From Alphaproteobacteria bacterium (GTDB lineage Bacteria; Pseudomonadota; Alphaproteobacteria; GCA-2731375), in assembly GCA_028281075.1 (NCBI GenBank), contig JANQKO010000084.1:1-20302 (forward strand): a stretch of DNA of 20,302 nt. Reading direction: 5' to 3'. The position numbers and the translations under genes were made by a program. Numbering within the stretch: position 1 is the stretch's first letter; every line of letters begins with the position of its first letter. Positions 6,914 through 14,080 of the stretch are shown here, one piece after another. Below the pieces are notes generated by a model that worked only from the letters and a program-made list of their open reading frames with translations, did not search any database and had not been told where the DNA came from.

Positions 6914-7324
6914 ATGACAAACAACAATGACAAGGCGAAGGCGGCGGCCGCCGCCCGGGCGCATTTTCAGGACACCACGGGATATCTGCCGGAATCGGTC
7001 CGCGTGTTGAGCGAACATGCCCCGCATGTCGTGGACGGCTACCTGGTGCTGCGCGAATACGTGCACGCGGTGCCGCCGGAGGGCCATCTCGACGTCAAGA
7101 CGCGCGAGCTGCTGTTCACCGTGCTCGATGTCGTCGCCGGCCATGTCGAGGGGGCCAAGGCCCATGTCGAGTCCGGCCTGCGCGCCGGCCTGACCATCGG
7201 CGAGCTGACCCAGGCACTGACCATCGCCATGATGGTCTCGGGCATCCACACCTGGGCCATCTGGGGCCATGAAGTGGTCGACCATGCCGCCAAGCTCGCG
7301 GCGGCCGACGCCGCCGGGGGCTGA
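6914..7324 (+). CDS. Carboxymuconolactone decarboxylase (AhpD-like) family protein without the CxxC pair
   Basis: The 136-residue protein matches the CMD helical fold: GYLPESVRVLSEHAPHVVDGY, then DVKTRELLFTVLDVVAG, and AHVESGLRAGLTIGELTQAL followed by a Met-rich helix. Family members act either in aromatic ring-cleavage pathways or as AhpD-type peroxidase partners. AhpD-type members need a CxxC pair, and this protein has no Cys, so a disulfide-reductase role is unlikely; it may be a lactonase-like or binding protein. ATG 6914 is preferred over the upstream TTG in the same frame because GAGGAA precedes it. It appears to be a single-gene unit, with a terminator-like hairpin about 40 bases after its stop. 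Confidence 0.78.
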   Translation: MTNNNDKAKAAAAARAHFQDTTGYLPESVRVLSEHAPHVVDGYLVLREYVHAVPPEGHLDVKTRELLFTVLDVVAGHVEGAKAHVESGLRAGLTIGELTQALTIAMMVSGIHTWAIWGHEVVDHAAKLAAADAAGG

Positions 7325-7366
7325 CCGTCGGCGCCGCCGGCGAAGACGGATTTGGCGCCGGTTCGA

Positions 7367-7388
7367 AAATGAGCCCATCGGCCCGTTT
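7367..7388 (+). terminator. Probable intrinsic terminator after the CMD-family gene
   Basis: AAATGAGCC and GGCCCGTTT pair around the loop CATC, with one mismatch and one wobble, and the 3' arm ends in TTT followed by AT. It lies 43 bases after the stop codon and before the Fur box of the next operon. The T-run is short, so this is moderate evidence. Confidence 0.4.
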
Positions 7389-7424
7389 ATGGCCTTGCCG
7401 GGCCGCGTCGGCGTCGACTAGAAT

Positions 7425-7443
7425 TGAGAATGACTCTCATTCT
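7425..7443. promoter_or_regulatory. Fur box controlling the PepSY/DUF3649/DUF3325 operon
   Basis: AGAATGA (7427-7433) and TCATTCT (7437-7443) form a perfect 7-bp inverted repeat with a CTC spacer. The overlapping TGAGAAT-G-ACTCTCA matches the Fur 7-1-7 pattern with one asymmetric base. It lies about 100 bases before the start codon of an iron-uptake-type operon, where Fur with ferrous iron would repress transcription. Confidence 0.8.
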
Positions 7444-7542
7444 TTAGCAACTTGGCGATCCGCGCCACCGGCGCGAATGGATCGCCGCCGGGAATGGATC
7501 CGATCGCCCCCGTCGCCGCGTCTCGCAGTTCCCTCGCCCACG

Positions 7543-9147
7543 ATGAAATCTTCGTTCCGACAATCAATGGCGCTGGTGCATACCTGGGGCGGCTTGCTTG
7601 TCGGCTGGGTCTTGTTCTTCGTCTTCCTGACCGGCACGTTCGGCTATCTGAACACCGAGGTGACGCGGTGGATGAAGCCGGAAATCCGTGCCGCCGCCAC
7701 GCCGCCGCCGGCCGCCGAATTGCTGCCGGCCGGCGAAGCCTGGCTCGCCCGCGAAGCCGGCGATGCCCAAAGCTGGTACATCTTCCTTCCAGGCGGGCGC
7801 AGCGGTGGCGCGTTTTCCGTCGGCTGGCGGACCTGGCCCGACGGCGAGGCGCGGTTCGGCGCCTTCAGCAGACAGGCGCTCGATCCCGCCAGCGGCCAGG
7901 CGACCACCGGCACGGTGCGCGAGACGGGCGGCGGCGACACGCTCTACCGCATGCATTACCGGCTGCACTACATGCCCTACGACCTGGCCGTCGCGATTGT
8001 CGGCATCTGCACCATGTTCATGCTGCTGGCGATCATCACCGGCGTGATCGTCCACAAGAAGATCTTCCGGGACTTCTTCACCTTCCGCGTGGGCCGGGGG
8101 CAACGAAGCTGGCTCGACGGCCATAACCTGCTGAGCGTCACGGCCCTGCCGTTCCACGTGATGATCACCTGGTCGGGGTTGATCTTCTATATGTTCACCT
8201 ACATGCCGGTCGCGGTGGACAGCTTCTACCCGGAAGGCGAGGCGCGGGACCGGTTCCATACCGAGGTCCTGGGAAGTGACCGCATCGCGCCCGGCACGAA
8301 CGGACCGGTCGCGCGGATGGCGCCGCTCGGCCCCATGCTGGCGCTGGCGGAAAGCCGCTGGGGGCAGAACCAGACCGCGACCGTCCGCATCGAAGGTCCC
8401 GGCCGCGCCAACGCGCGGGTGCTGGTCTATTCCCACGACACCGGCATCCGGCGGGCACGCCAGACGCTGCTGTTCGACGGGAATTCGGGCAGCCTGCTGA
8501 GCGAGGGTCCGAAAGCGGGCACCGCCACGGGCCGCTTCGAGCAGGTGATGCTCGGCCTGCACGAGGGCCGTTTCGCCGGTCCGGTCCTGCGCGCGCTCTA
8601 CGTCTTCGCCGGCCTTGCCGGCACGGCGATGATCGCGACGGGACTGGTTCTGTGGTCCAGCAAACGCAAGGCGAAGCTGGCGCGGGACGAGAACGGACAC
8701 CTCGGCATCGCCGCCGTCGATATCCTGAACGCCGGCACCATCATCGGTCTGCCGATCGGCATCGCCGCCTATTTCTGGGCGAACCGCCTGCTTCCCGTCG
8801 GCATGGAGGACCGCGCCGCCTGGGAAGTGCATGTGATGTTCATCGCCTGGGGATTGACCTATCTCGTCGCCATGTGGCGGCCGGCGTCCCGCGCCTGGCT
8901 CGAGCTCTGCGCGCTCGCCGCCGCGGCCTGTGGCCTGCTTCCGCTCGTCAACGCGCTGACCACCGACCGCGGTCTCGTGGCATCCATTGCCGACGGCGAT
9001 TGGGGATTCGCCGGCTTCGATCTGTCGGCCCTCGGCGCCGGACTGTTCTTTCTCTTCCTTGTCGGACTGATCCGCCGGAAGGACCGGCGGCGGGCCGCCA
9101 CGCGGGCGCCCATGCCGGCGGACGCCGCCAAGGCGAAGGCCGCGTGA
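7543..9147 (+). CDS. PepSY-associated membrane protein, putative ferric-siderophore reductase type
   Basis: The 534-residue inner-membrane protein starts with a short basic tail and the PepSY_TM signature helix MALVHTWGGLLVGWVLFFVF with LTGTFGY following. A large periplasmic loop and further helices come next: MFMLLAIITGVIVHKK, then HNLLSVTALPFHVMITW with conserved His residues that could carry haem, and later segments around residues 350-370 and 400-520. Proteins of this type sit in siderophore or haem uptake operons and are thought to help reduce and release iron from ferric complexes. The Fur box upstream supports iron regulation. ATG 7543 is selected because the first helix follows directly; ATG 7567 is possible. 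Its stop overlaps the next start by one base. Confidence 0.83.
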   Translation: MKSSFRQSMALVHTWGGLLVGWVLFFVFLTGTFGYLNTEVTRWMKPEIRAAATPPPAAELLPAGEAWLAREAGDAQSWYIFLPGGRSGGAFSVGWRTWPDGEARFGAFSRQALDPASGQATTGTVRETGGGDTLYRMHYRLHYMPYDLAVAIVGICTMFMLLAIITGVIVHKKIFRDFFTFRVGRGQRSWLDGHNLLSVTALPFHVMITWSGLIFYMFTYMPVAVDSFYPEGEARDRFHTEVLGSDRIAPGTNGPVARMAPLGPMLALAESRWGQNQTATVRIEGPGRANARVLVYSHDTGIRRARQTLLFDGNSGSLLSEGPKAGTATGRFEQVMLGLHEGRFAGPVLRALYVFAGLAGTAMIATGLVLWSSKRKAKLARDENGHLGIAAVDILNAGTIIGLPIGIAAYFWANRLLPVGMEDRAAWEVHVMFIAWGLTYLVAMWRPASRAWLELCALAAAACGLLPLVNALTTDRGLVASIADGDWGFAGFDLSALGAGLFFLFLVGLIRRKDRRRAATRAPMPADAAKAKAA

Positions 9148-9461
9148 TGGCGGCCGTGCGACGGTTCACGGTCTCGGACCATGGCCTGTCCGTCACCGCG
9201 CGGATACTGGCCGCGGTGGCCGGGGGGTATGCGCTGACGTCGCTGATCACGTTTGCCCTGTCGCGCCTGCTGCCCCGGGCCGGCATGCTTCAGTCCGAGG
9301 CGGTTCTCGCCGCGACCATCGCCAGCTTTCCGATCTATGCCGTGATCGTCATGGCGGTCTTCCACGCGCGCAGCGCCCGGCGCGCCTGGCTGGGCCTGAT
9401 CGCCGGCGCGGTCCCCTGCGCGCTGGCGCTTGGCCTTTCCATGCCGACGGCGGCCGGCTGA
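9147..9461 (+). CDS. Small membrane protein, DUF3649-like, iron-uptake associated
   Basis: This 104-residue protein has three predicted membrane helices: RILAAVAGGYALTSLITFAL, then AVLAATIASFPIYAVIVMAV, and AWLGLIAGAVPCALALGLSM. The size and layout, and the place directly after a PepSY-type protein and before a DUF3325-like protein, match a small-protein set repeatedly found in Fur-controlled siderophore operons. Its biochemical role is unknown. The start codon overlaps the previous stop by one base and its own stop overlaps the next start in the same way (TGATG), so translation is tightly coupled. Confidence 0.75.
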   Translation: MAAVRRFTVSDHGLSVTARILAAVAGGYALTSLITFALSRLLPRAGMLQSEAVLAATIASFPIYAVIVMAVFHARSARRAWLGLIAGAVPCALALGLSMPTAAG

Positions 9462-9769
9462 TGGCCGCGCTCGTGGCCATCGCCCTCTGCGGCGCCGGCT
9501 TCGCCATTCTGGCGCTGTCGATGGCGAAGCATCACCGGGACGTGTTCGGCATCCCGGGATCAAGTCACCGGCGCCTGGCCGCCCGTGTCCTGGGCTGGGG
9601 ACTGCTCGGCCTGTCGCTTCTGTCGTGCCAGGCGACATGGGGCGCCGCCATCGGCACCGTCGTCTGGTTCGGCCTGATGACCGTGACGGCCCTGCTGGTC
9701 GCGGTCGGCCTGACCTACGCGCCACGATCCGATGGCGGCCCCCTCGCGCGACGAAACCGCGGCGCCTGA
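9461..9769 (+). CDS. Small membrane protein, DUF3325-like, iron-uptake associated
   Basis: The 102-residue protein begins with the helix MAALVAIALCGAGFAILAL followed by a conserved MAKHHRDVFG segment. Two further helices follow (RVLGWGLLGLSLLSC and WFGLMTVTALLVAVGLTY). The helix, the AxxxHHR-type motif after it, and the gene order fit the DUF3325 family. The precise function is unknown. It is the last gene of the Fur-box operon, and a large inverted repeat plus a terminator-like hairpin follow within 140 bases. Confidence 0.75.
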   Translation: MAALVAIALCGAGFAILALSMAKHHRDVFGIPGSSHRRLAARVLGWGLLGLSLLSCQATWGAAIGTVVWFGLMTVTALLVAVGLTYAPRSDGGPLARRNRGA

Positions 9770-9795
9770 CAACATCAGCGATCGTTCGAGAATTG

Positions 9796-9880
9796 GCTTT
9801 GCCGTCCCGCTCCCCCACCCGGCCACCCAACGAAAGTATCCTGAATTGGATGGCCGGGTGGGGGAGCGGACCGGCAAAGC
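9796..9880. repeat. Long inverted repeat (30-bp arms) between convergent genes
   Basis: Arms 9796-9825 and 9851-9880 are complementary at 28 of 30 positions (the two mismatches are adjacent). The stem can continue as CCAA/TTGG (9827-9830 with 9846-9849) after one mismatch, leaving a 15-base loop. No open frame here looks like a real gene. It may be a dispersed extragenic palindrome, part of a double-stranded terminator region, or a small structured RNA. Confidence 0.7.
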
Positions 9881-9883
9881 GCC

Positions 9884-9909
9884 GAAAATGGGCCGGCGAG
9901 CCCATTTTC
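9884..9909. terminator. Bidirectional intrinsic terminator
   Basis: GAAAATGGGC and GCCCATTTTC form a perfect 10-bp stem around a CGGCGA loop. On each strand the GC-rich core is preceded by an A-run and followed by a T-run, the usual form of a terminator that works both ways. It lies between the stop codons of the rightward iron operon and the leftward M48 peptidase operon. Confidence 0.72.
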
Positions 9910-9919
9910 AAACGATTTC

Positions 9920-10900
9920 TCAGCCCCGCTTGCGGAAGCGGCGGCGGGTCGGGAAGCTTTTCTTGGCGGCGGCGAAACCGTCGGTCGGCGGCGGCGAGCC
10001 GGGCGCCGGCATGTCGCGGGCGGCCGTCTCGATCTTCTCGATCCGCTCCGCCGTGTCCGGATGGGTCGAGAACAGCGAATTCGTCGCTTCGGTGTCCCGC
10101 GGCGTCACCTTCAGCAGGGTCTTGAAGAAGTTCGCGGCGCGGGCCGGGTCGTGGCCGGTGCGGCCGAACACCGTCAGGATGTGCTGGTCGGCCTCGCGCT
10201 CGGCGCCGCGCGAATAGCCCGAGGTCACCATGTCGAACAGCGGCGCCTCCAGGGCGTCGATCAGCTTGTCGGTCATGAAGGCGTCGCTGCCGCCCATCTC
10301 GGCCGTGATGGCCTCGCGGCCGATCGCCGTCAGGCCCTTCTGGAAGCTGTCCGAGCGCATCTGCTTGATGCCGTGGCTGAGCTCGGCATGGCCGATCTCA
10401 TGGCTGAGCACGGCGGCGAGCTCGGCCTCGTCGGCGGTATAGCGCAGGATACCCTTGTTGACGGCGATCTTGCCACCGGGCAGCGCCCAGGCGTTCAGCG
10501 TGTTGTCGTTGACCAGCACCACCTCCCACGGCAACCCGGTCCGGCCCGAGGTCGCGATCAGCGGCTCGGCGAAACGCCGCAGTCCGGCCTGCGCCTTGGC
10601 GTTGCCGTAGGCACCGCCGGACTTGTCGACGAGGCGGCCGAACAACTGGTTGCCGATGCGGATCTCGTCGTCCTCGCCCAGGCTCAGGCCCTTGAACAGG
10701 TCCTGCGCGCCCTTCAGGATGCGGCCCAGGTCGAGGTTCAGGCCGGAACCGGAATCGCTGTCCGATCCGCCGAAGCCGAAACGGAACTGCGCCAGCGCCG
10801 GCGCCGCGACGGCCGCCGCCGCCGCGCCCGACAGGCCGGCGACAACCCGCCGCCGGCCGAGCCGGCGGGATGAAGACCTTGGCGTGCTGGCATCCGACAT
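9920..10900 (-). CDS. M48-family zinc metalloprotease with probable Tat signal
   Basis: The 326-residue protein opens with SRRLGRRRVVAGLSG and an Ala-rich hydrophobic stretch ending APALAQ, a likely twin-arginine signal, so it probably works in the periplasm. The peptidase domain (residues about 75-300) has the zinc motif HEIGH (167-171) with catalytic Glu168, and the downstream AEREAD stretch giving the third ligand (Glu234) and Asp238. These features place it with BepA/LoiP-like M48 proteases, which degrade or help fold outer-membrane proteins. Unlike BepA there is no obvious TPR tail; it ends in a basic tail. A strong ribosome site (AGAGGAGG) precedes the start. It is the last gene of a leftward operon, 22 bases after the CHASE2 cyclase. 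Confidence 0.87.
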   Translation of the reverse strand: MSDASTPRSSSRRLGRRRVVAGLSGAAAAAVAAPALAQFRFGFGGSDSDSGSGLNLDLGRILKGAQDLFKGLSLGEDDEIRIGNQLFGRLVDKSGGAYGNAKAQAGLRRFAEPLIATSGRTGLPWEVVLVNDNTLNAWALPGGKIAVNKGILRYTADEAELAAVLSHEIGHAELSHGIKQMRSDSFQKGLTAIGREAITAEMGGSDAFMTDKLIDALEAPLFDMVTSGYSRGAEREADQHILTVFGRTGHDPARAANFFKTLLKVTPRDTEATNSLFSTHPDTAERIEKIETAARDMPAPGSPPPTDGFAAAKKSFPTRRRFRKRG

Positions 10901-10922
10901 CTCGATCCTCCTCTTCTCAAGC

Positions 10923-13046
10923 CTATTTCGTGGTCGCGACGAAGGCGCGGTCCCAATTGGCGGGCGGCGGCTCGGCCAGGTAATGCCGGCAGCGCTCGAT
11001 ATAAACGGCCGCCGCCTCGTCGTCGCTGGCCAGGCTCTGGAAGGCGGCCATGGCGTCGGCGAAACGGCGCCGGTAATAGAGCGCCAGCGCCGCGTGGAAG
11101 GCGCGCACGCCGCTCAGCCGGTTGTCGCCGACCTCGGCGCGCCGGCCGACCACCTCGTAGACCTTGACCGGCTGCGTCCGGCCCTTGACCACCAGCCGGT
11201 CGAGCCGGCGCAGCACGAACGCGTCGCCGAGCCGGCGCGCGGTCTCCTGGCCGATCATCAGCAGGCTGCCATAAGTCTTGTTCGCGCCCTCCAGCCGGGC
11301 CGCCAGGTTCACGGTATCGCCGGTCACGGTATAGTTGAAGCGCGAGGTCGAGCCCATGTTGCCGACCAGGGCGATGCCGGTGTTGATGCCGATGCGGGTG
11401 CCGATGGCCGGCAGGCCGTACTTGCCGCGCACGACGTCGCGGTTGAAGTCGTCCAGCGCGGCCAGGCAGTCGAGGGCGGCGCCGACGGCGTGCCGCTCGG
11501 CCTCGGCGTCGGGCAGCGGCGCGCCCCAGACGGCCATCACCGCGTCGCCGATGAACTTGTCAATATAGCCGCCATGGCGCTCGACGATCTCGGTCACGGT
11601 GGTGAAATAGGCGTTCACCACCTCGACCAGCAGCTCAGGCGTGTCGCGCAGGCCCTCGCTTATGCTGGTGTAACCGACGATATCGGAAAACCAGACCGTC
11701 ACCCGCCGGCTCTCGCCGCCGAGCTTCAGGCTGTCGGCGTCATCGGCCAGCCGGTCGACCAGGCTGGGCGCCAGGTAGTGCCGGAAGGCATGCTGGATGC
11801 GGCGCTTGGTCTTGTCCTCGACGACGAAGCGGAAGGCATAGACGATGGTGTAGGCGGCGATGGCGGCCAGCAGGATGGCGCCAAGCGGCAGCACCAGGCC
11901 GGACCGAAAGGCGAGCCAGGCGGCAACGCCCTCGGCCGCCAGCGCCGCGATACCCGCCGCCAGACCGGTCATCGGCGGCAGCAGGAAGAACAGCAGCGCC
12001 AGGCCCGAGGCGCCGGCCGCGACCAGAAGGAAGACACCGACGGGCGGCAGCAACGTCAGCGCGTTGTCCTTGGCGATGGTGTTGACCGCGGCCGCGTGCA
12101 CGTAGATGCCCGAGATCGAGCGCCGGTCGGCGACGGCGCCGAAGCGGTCGGCATCGAACGGCAGCACGCAGCGCGCCGGCGTCCCATTGTCCCGGGAGAG
12201 GGCGAAACGCTTGGCCGGCACGCGGCGGTCCTCCAGGTCCAGCGCCGAGCCGATGATGACGATACGGTCGGCGAGGTGCCGGGCGAAGAATTCCTCGCGG
12301 CCGGCCTCGCGGCAGGCATGCAGGTCGGCCAGGCTGTAGGTCGGCACGTCGCCGGGACCGGTATTGTAGTTGATCAGGAAGTCGCCCGCCGGCAGCGCGA
12401 AGCCGGCCCGGCGCGCCAGCTCGGCCGCGAAGCTGGTGACGGCGCCGCCGGATTCGGTCGGGACGGCCGGCCGGTATCGCCGCACCACCTCGTCGGCGTC
12501 CAGCACAAGGTTGAGCGGTTTCACGTTCGCCGGCCCGCCCGCGGCCCGGATCTGGCCCAGGTAGGGCCGGATGGTCTGCTGCGACAGACGCGTCTCGCCC
12601 AGGACCAGGCGGCCGGCCCTACCGGTCTTGAAAAAGCTCTTCAGCAGCGGCTTGTCGAAGCCCGGCAGCAGGCCCCGCCGGTCGAGGCTGGTGGGGTAGA
12701 TCAGATCGAGTCCGATGACGCGGGCGCCGGCCCGGTCGATGGCATCGATGACGTCGGCCAGCAGCGGTGTCCAAGCGACCTTCGGCGTGTCGGTGAAGGG
12801 CGGCGTGCGGTAGGTCTCCTCGTCGATGACGACGGCCACGACGGCCGATTCCGACGGCGGATACAGCGGCCCGTCGAGCTGATGCCGGACGGCGATCAGG
12901 ACGTCGATGCCCATGCGGTGCAGCAGCCGGGCGTCCGGCCAGGTCGCGATGCCGCCCAGGATCAGGCCCAGGCAGCCGGCGATGAGCAGCCGCCGCGACC
13001 AGTTGCCACGGCCCAGCGGCGGTTTCGCGCGCGTTGAGCCCGCCAC
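10923..13046 (-). CDS. CHASE2-domain class III adenylate cyclase (membrane receptor)
   Basis: The 707-residue protein has one N-terminal helix (about 19-35), a large extracytoplasmic CHASE2 sensor (about 45-330), three closely spaced helices (about 335-357, 361-380, 385-406), and a cytosolic cyclase domain (about 445-620). The CHASE2 signature VVIDEETYR...TPLLADVIDAIDRAGARVIGLD is clear. Cyclase residues present are Asp455 (VWFSDIVGYT), Lys497 and Asp501 (YIDKFIGDAVMAVWG), Thr573 at the second base-recognition position, Asn580 and Arg584. The Lys/Thr pair is usual for bacterial adenylate cyclases. It should make cAMP in response to an unknown periplasmic signal. The start is GTG 13046 with no good ribosome site, 18 bases after the preceding secreted-protein gene, which suggests coupled translation. 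A C-terminal helical tail (about 640-700) may be a TPR-like segment. Confidence 0.88.
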   Translation of the reverse strand: MAGSTRAKPPLGRGNWSRRLLIAGCLGLILGGIATWPDARLLHRMGIDVLIAVRHQLDGPLYPPSESAVVAVVIDEETYRTPPFTDTPKVAWTPLLADVIDAIDRAGARVIGLDLIYPTSLDRRGLLPGFDKPLLKSFFKTGRAGRLVLGETRLSQQTIRPYLGQIRAAGGPANVKPLNLVLDADEVVRRYRPAVPTESGGAVTSFAAELARRAGFALPAGDFLINYNTGPGDVPTYSLADLHACREAGREEFFARHLADRIVIIGSALDLEDRRVPAKRFALSRDNGTPARCVLPFDADRFGAVADRRSISGIYVHAAAVNTIAKDNALTLLPPVGVFLLVAAGASGLALLFFLLPPMTGLAAGIAALAAEGVAAWLAFRSGLVLPLGAILLAAIAAYTIVYAFRFVVEDKTKRRIQHAFRHYLAPSLVDRLADDADSLKLGGESRRVTVWFSDIVGYTSISEGLRDTPELLVEVVNAYFTTVTEIVERHGGYIDKFIGDAVMAVWGAPLPDAEAERHAVGAALDCLAALDDFNRDVVRGKYGLPAIGTRIGINTGIALVGNMGSTSRFNYTVTGDTVNLAARLEGANKTYGSLLMIGQETARRLGDAFVLRRLDRLVVKGRTQPVKVYEVVGRRAEVGDNRLSGVRAFHAALALYYRRRFADAMAAFQSLASDDEAAAVYIERCRHYLAEPPPANWDRAFVATTK

Positions 13047-13064
13047 CTGCGTCGCCGCGCGCGG

Positions 13065-13889
13065 TCAGCGGCCGACCGGCACCACCCGGCTGAGCGCGGT
13101 GTCCGGCCCTCCGAGGTCCGGGTCGACCGAGAACACCGCTTCCAGGGCCGCCTGGCCCGCCATGGCAACGGTCACCTGGTAGGGCCATCCGATTTCGAGC
13201 GTCGGCGCGTCGTCGGGATAGGCGACCCGGTCGCCGTTGACGCTCGCCTGCCAGATGATCTGCGGCGGTTCCTGGTCCATGTCGATCACCGAGATGGTGG
13301 CCGCGCCGCCGGTCGAGACCCACTTGAATGTCGGCCGTTCCGCCTTGACCGTCCATTCCGACCAGTCCTGGTCCGAGTAGGGCGTGACGCGGTCGACCAC
13401 CGCGCCGGCCTCGGCCCCGCCCTCGCCGGACGCGGCGGCGACCACGATCTGATCGCCCTGGCAGGCCACCTTTTCCATGCTGACCTTGCCGCCGTCGACG
13501 GCGCTGGCGCCGCGCTCGACCGTGACCCGGCCGCCCTGGATGGTCTCCAGCATGCAGCTATCGAAATAGGACAGCACCAGGCTGCCCTTGCCGCCGAGAT
13601 CGATGACCTGGCCCGGAAACACGTAATCGAGGAAGTCGACGCCGGCGTCCGGCGCGTTCTTCACGTCCTCGACCAGCGCCGCGGCGCCCCCGCCGCCGCC
13701 GGCAGCACCACCGCCGCCCGACCGCAGGCCCATGCGGCCGCCGGTGTCCTGGTCCTGGGACTGACCGCCCTTGGTCGCGCCCTTGAGCAGACTTTCGAAC
13801 AGGTTCTGCGCCGTCGCGGGCGCCGGGCCGGCGGCGGCCACGACAAGGCACAGCAGGGCGGCAACAACTGGAACGCGGTGGGTGCGCAT
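13065..13889 (-). CDS. Secreted Gly-rich protein of unknown function, first gene of the CHASE2 cyclase operon
   Basis: The 274-residue protein has a clear signal peptide (hydrophobic core AALLCLVVAAAGPAPA, cleavage near TAQ). A low-complexity Gly/Ala-rich linker follows (residues about 50-72). The remainder is probably beta-rich: FPGQVIDLGGKGSLVLSYF, a Cys pair (SCMLE and VACQGDQ), and a second half resembling an immunoglobulin-like or FecR-like fold (TFKWVSTGGAATISVID). I do not assign it to a named family with confidence. Its place just before a periplasm-facing CHASE2 cyclase and a periplasmic M48 protease suggests a shared envelope-stress or surface-sensing unit. GAGGGG before ATG 13889 supports the start. 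Confidence 0.72.
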   Translation of the reverse strand: MRTHRVPVVAALLCLVVAAAGPAPATAQNLFESLLKGATKGGQSQDQDTGGRMGLRSGGGGAAGGGGGAAALVEDVKNAPDAGVDFLDYVFPGQVIDLGGKGSLVLSYFDSCMLETIQGGRVTVERGASAVDGGKVSMEKVACQGDQIVVAAASGEGGAEAGAVVDRVTPYSDQDWSEWTVKAERPTFKWVSTGGAATISVIDMDQEPPQIIWQASVNGDRVAYPDDAPTLEIGWPYQVTVAMAGQAALEAVFSVDPDLGGPDTALSRVVPVGR

Positions 13890-13912
13890 TTCGTTTACCC
13901 CTCTTCCCGCCG

Positions 13913-13932
13913 GTCGTCCGTCGCCGGACGAC
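13913..13932. repeat. Perfect 8-bp hairpin in the leader of the CHASE2 operon
   Basis: GTCGTCCG and CGGACGAC pair perfectly around TCGC, 24 bases upstream of the start codon of the secreted-protein gene. It would lie in the 5' leader if the promoter is further right. It could be an operator or an RNA structure; nothing more can be said from sequence. Confidence 0.4.
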
Positions 13933-14024
13933 GTCCGTCGGCGGATGTTAGCAAATTCCTAGCACGACCGCCGCCGGCCACCGGTGATCCGTGTCACGAT
14001 TCGAAAAATTCGTCACGCCGCCCC

Positions 14025-14054
14025 AAAAAGAACGGGGGCGCCGAAGCGCCCCCG
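14025..14054 (-). terminator. Intrinsic terminator of the thiolase operon
   Basis: On the minus strand, CGGGGGCGC-TTCG-GCGCCCCCG forms a perfect 9-bp stem with a stable UUCG loop, followed directly by TTCTTTTT. It starts 26 bases after the thiolase stop codon. This is the cleanest terminator in the window. Confidence 0.9.
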
Positions 14055-14080
14055 CGTTAACGGCGTCGATGTGGCGGACG

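Noticed and set aside
6914..7324. AhpD-type peroxidase partner, or another Sec-containing AhpD-like protein
   Set aside because: The protein has no Cys pair, and there is no in-frame TGA near the expected CxxC position.
10623..13037. 804-codon open frame on the plus strand
   Set aside because: It lies antisense to the CHASE2 cyclase and reads as Arg/Gln/Asp/Gly-rich sequence without any domain. Long antisense frames are expected in high-GC DNA.
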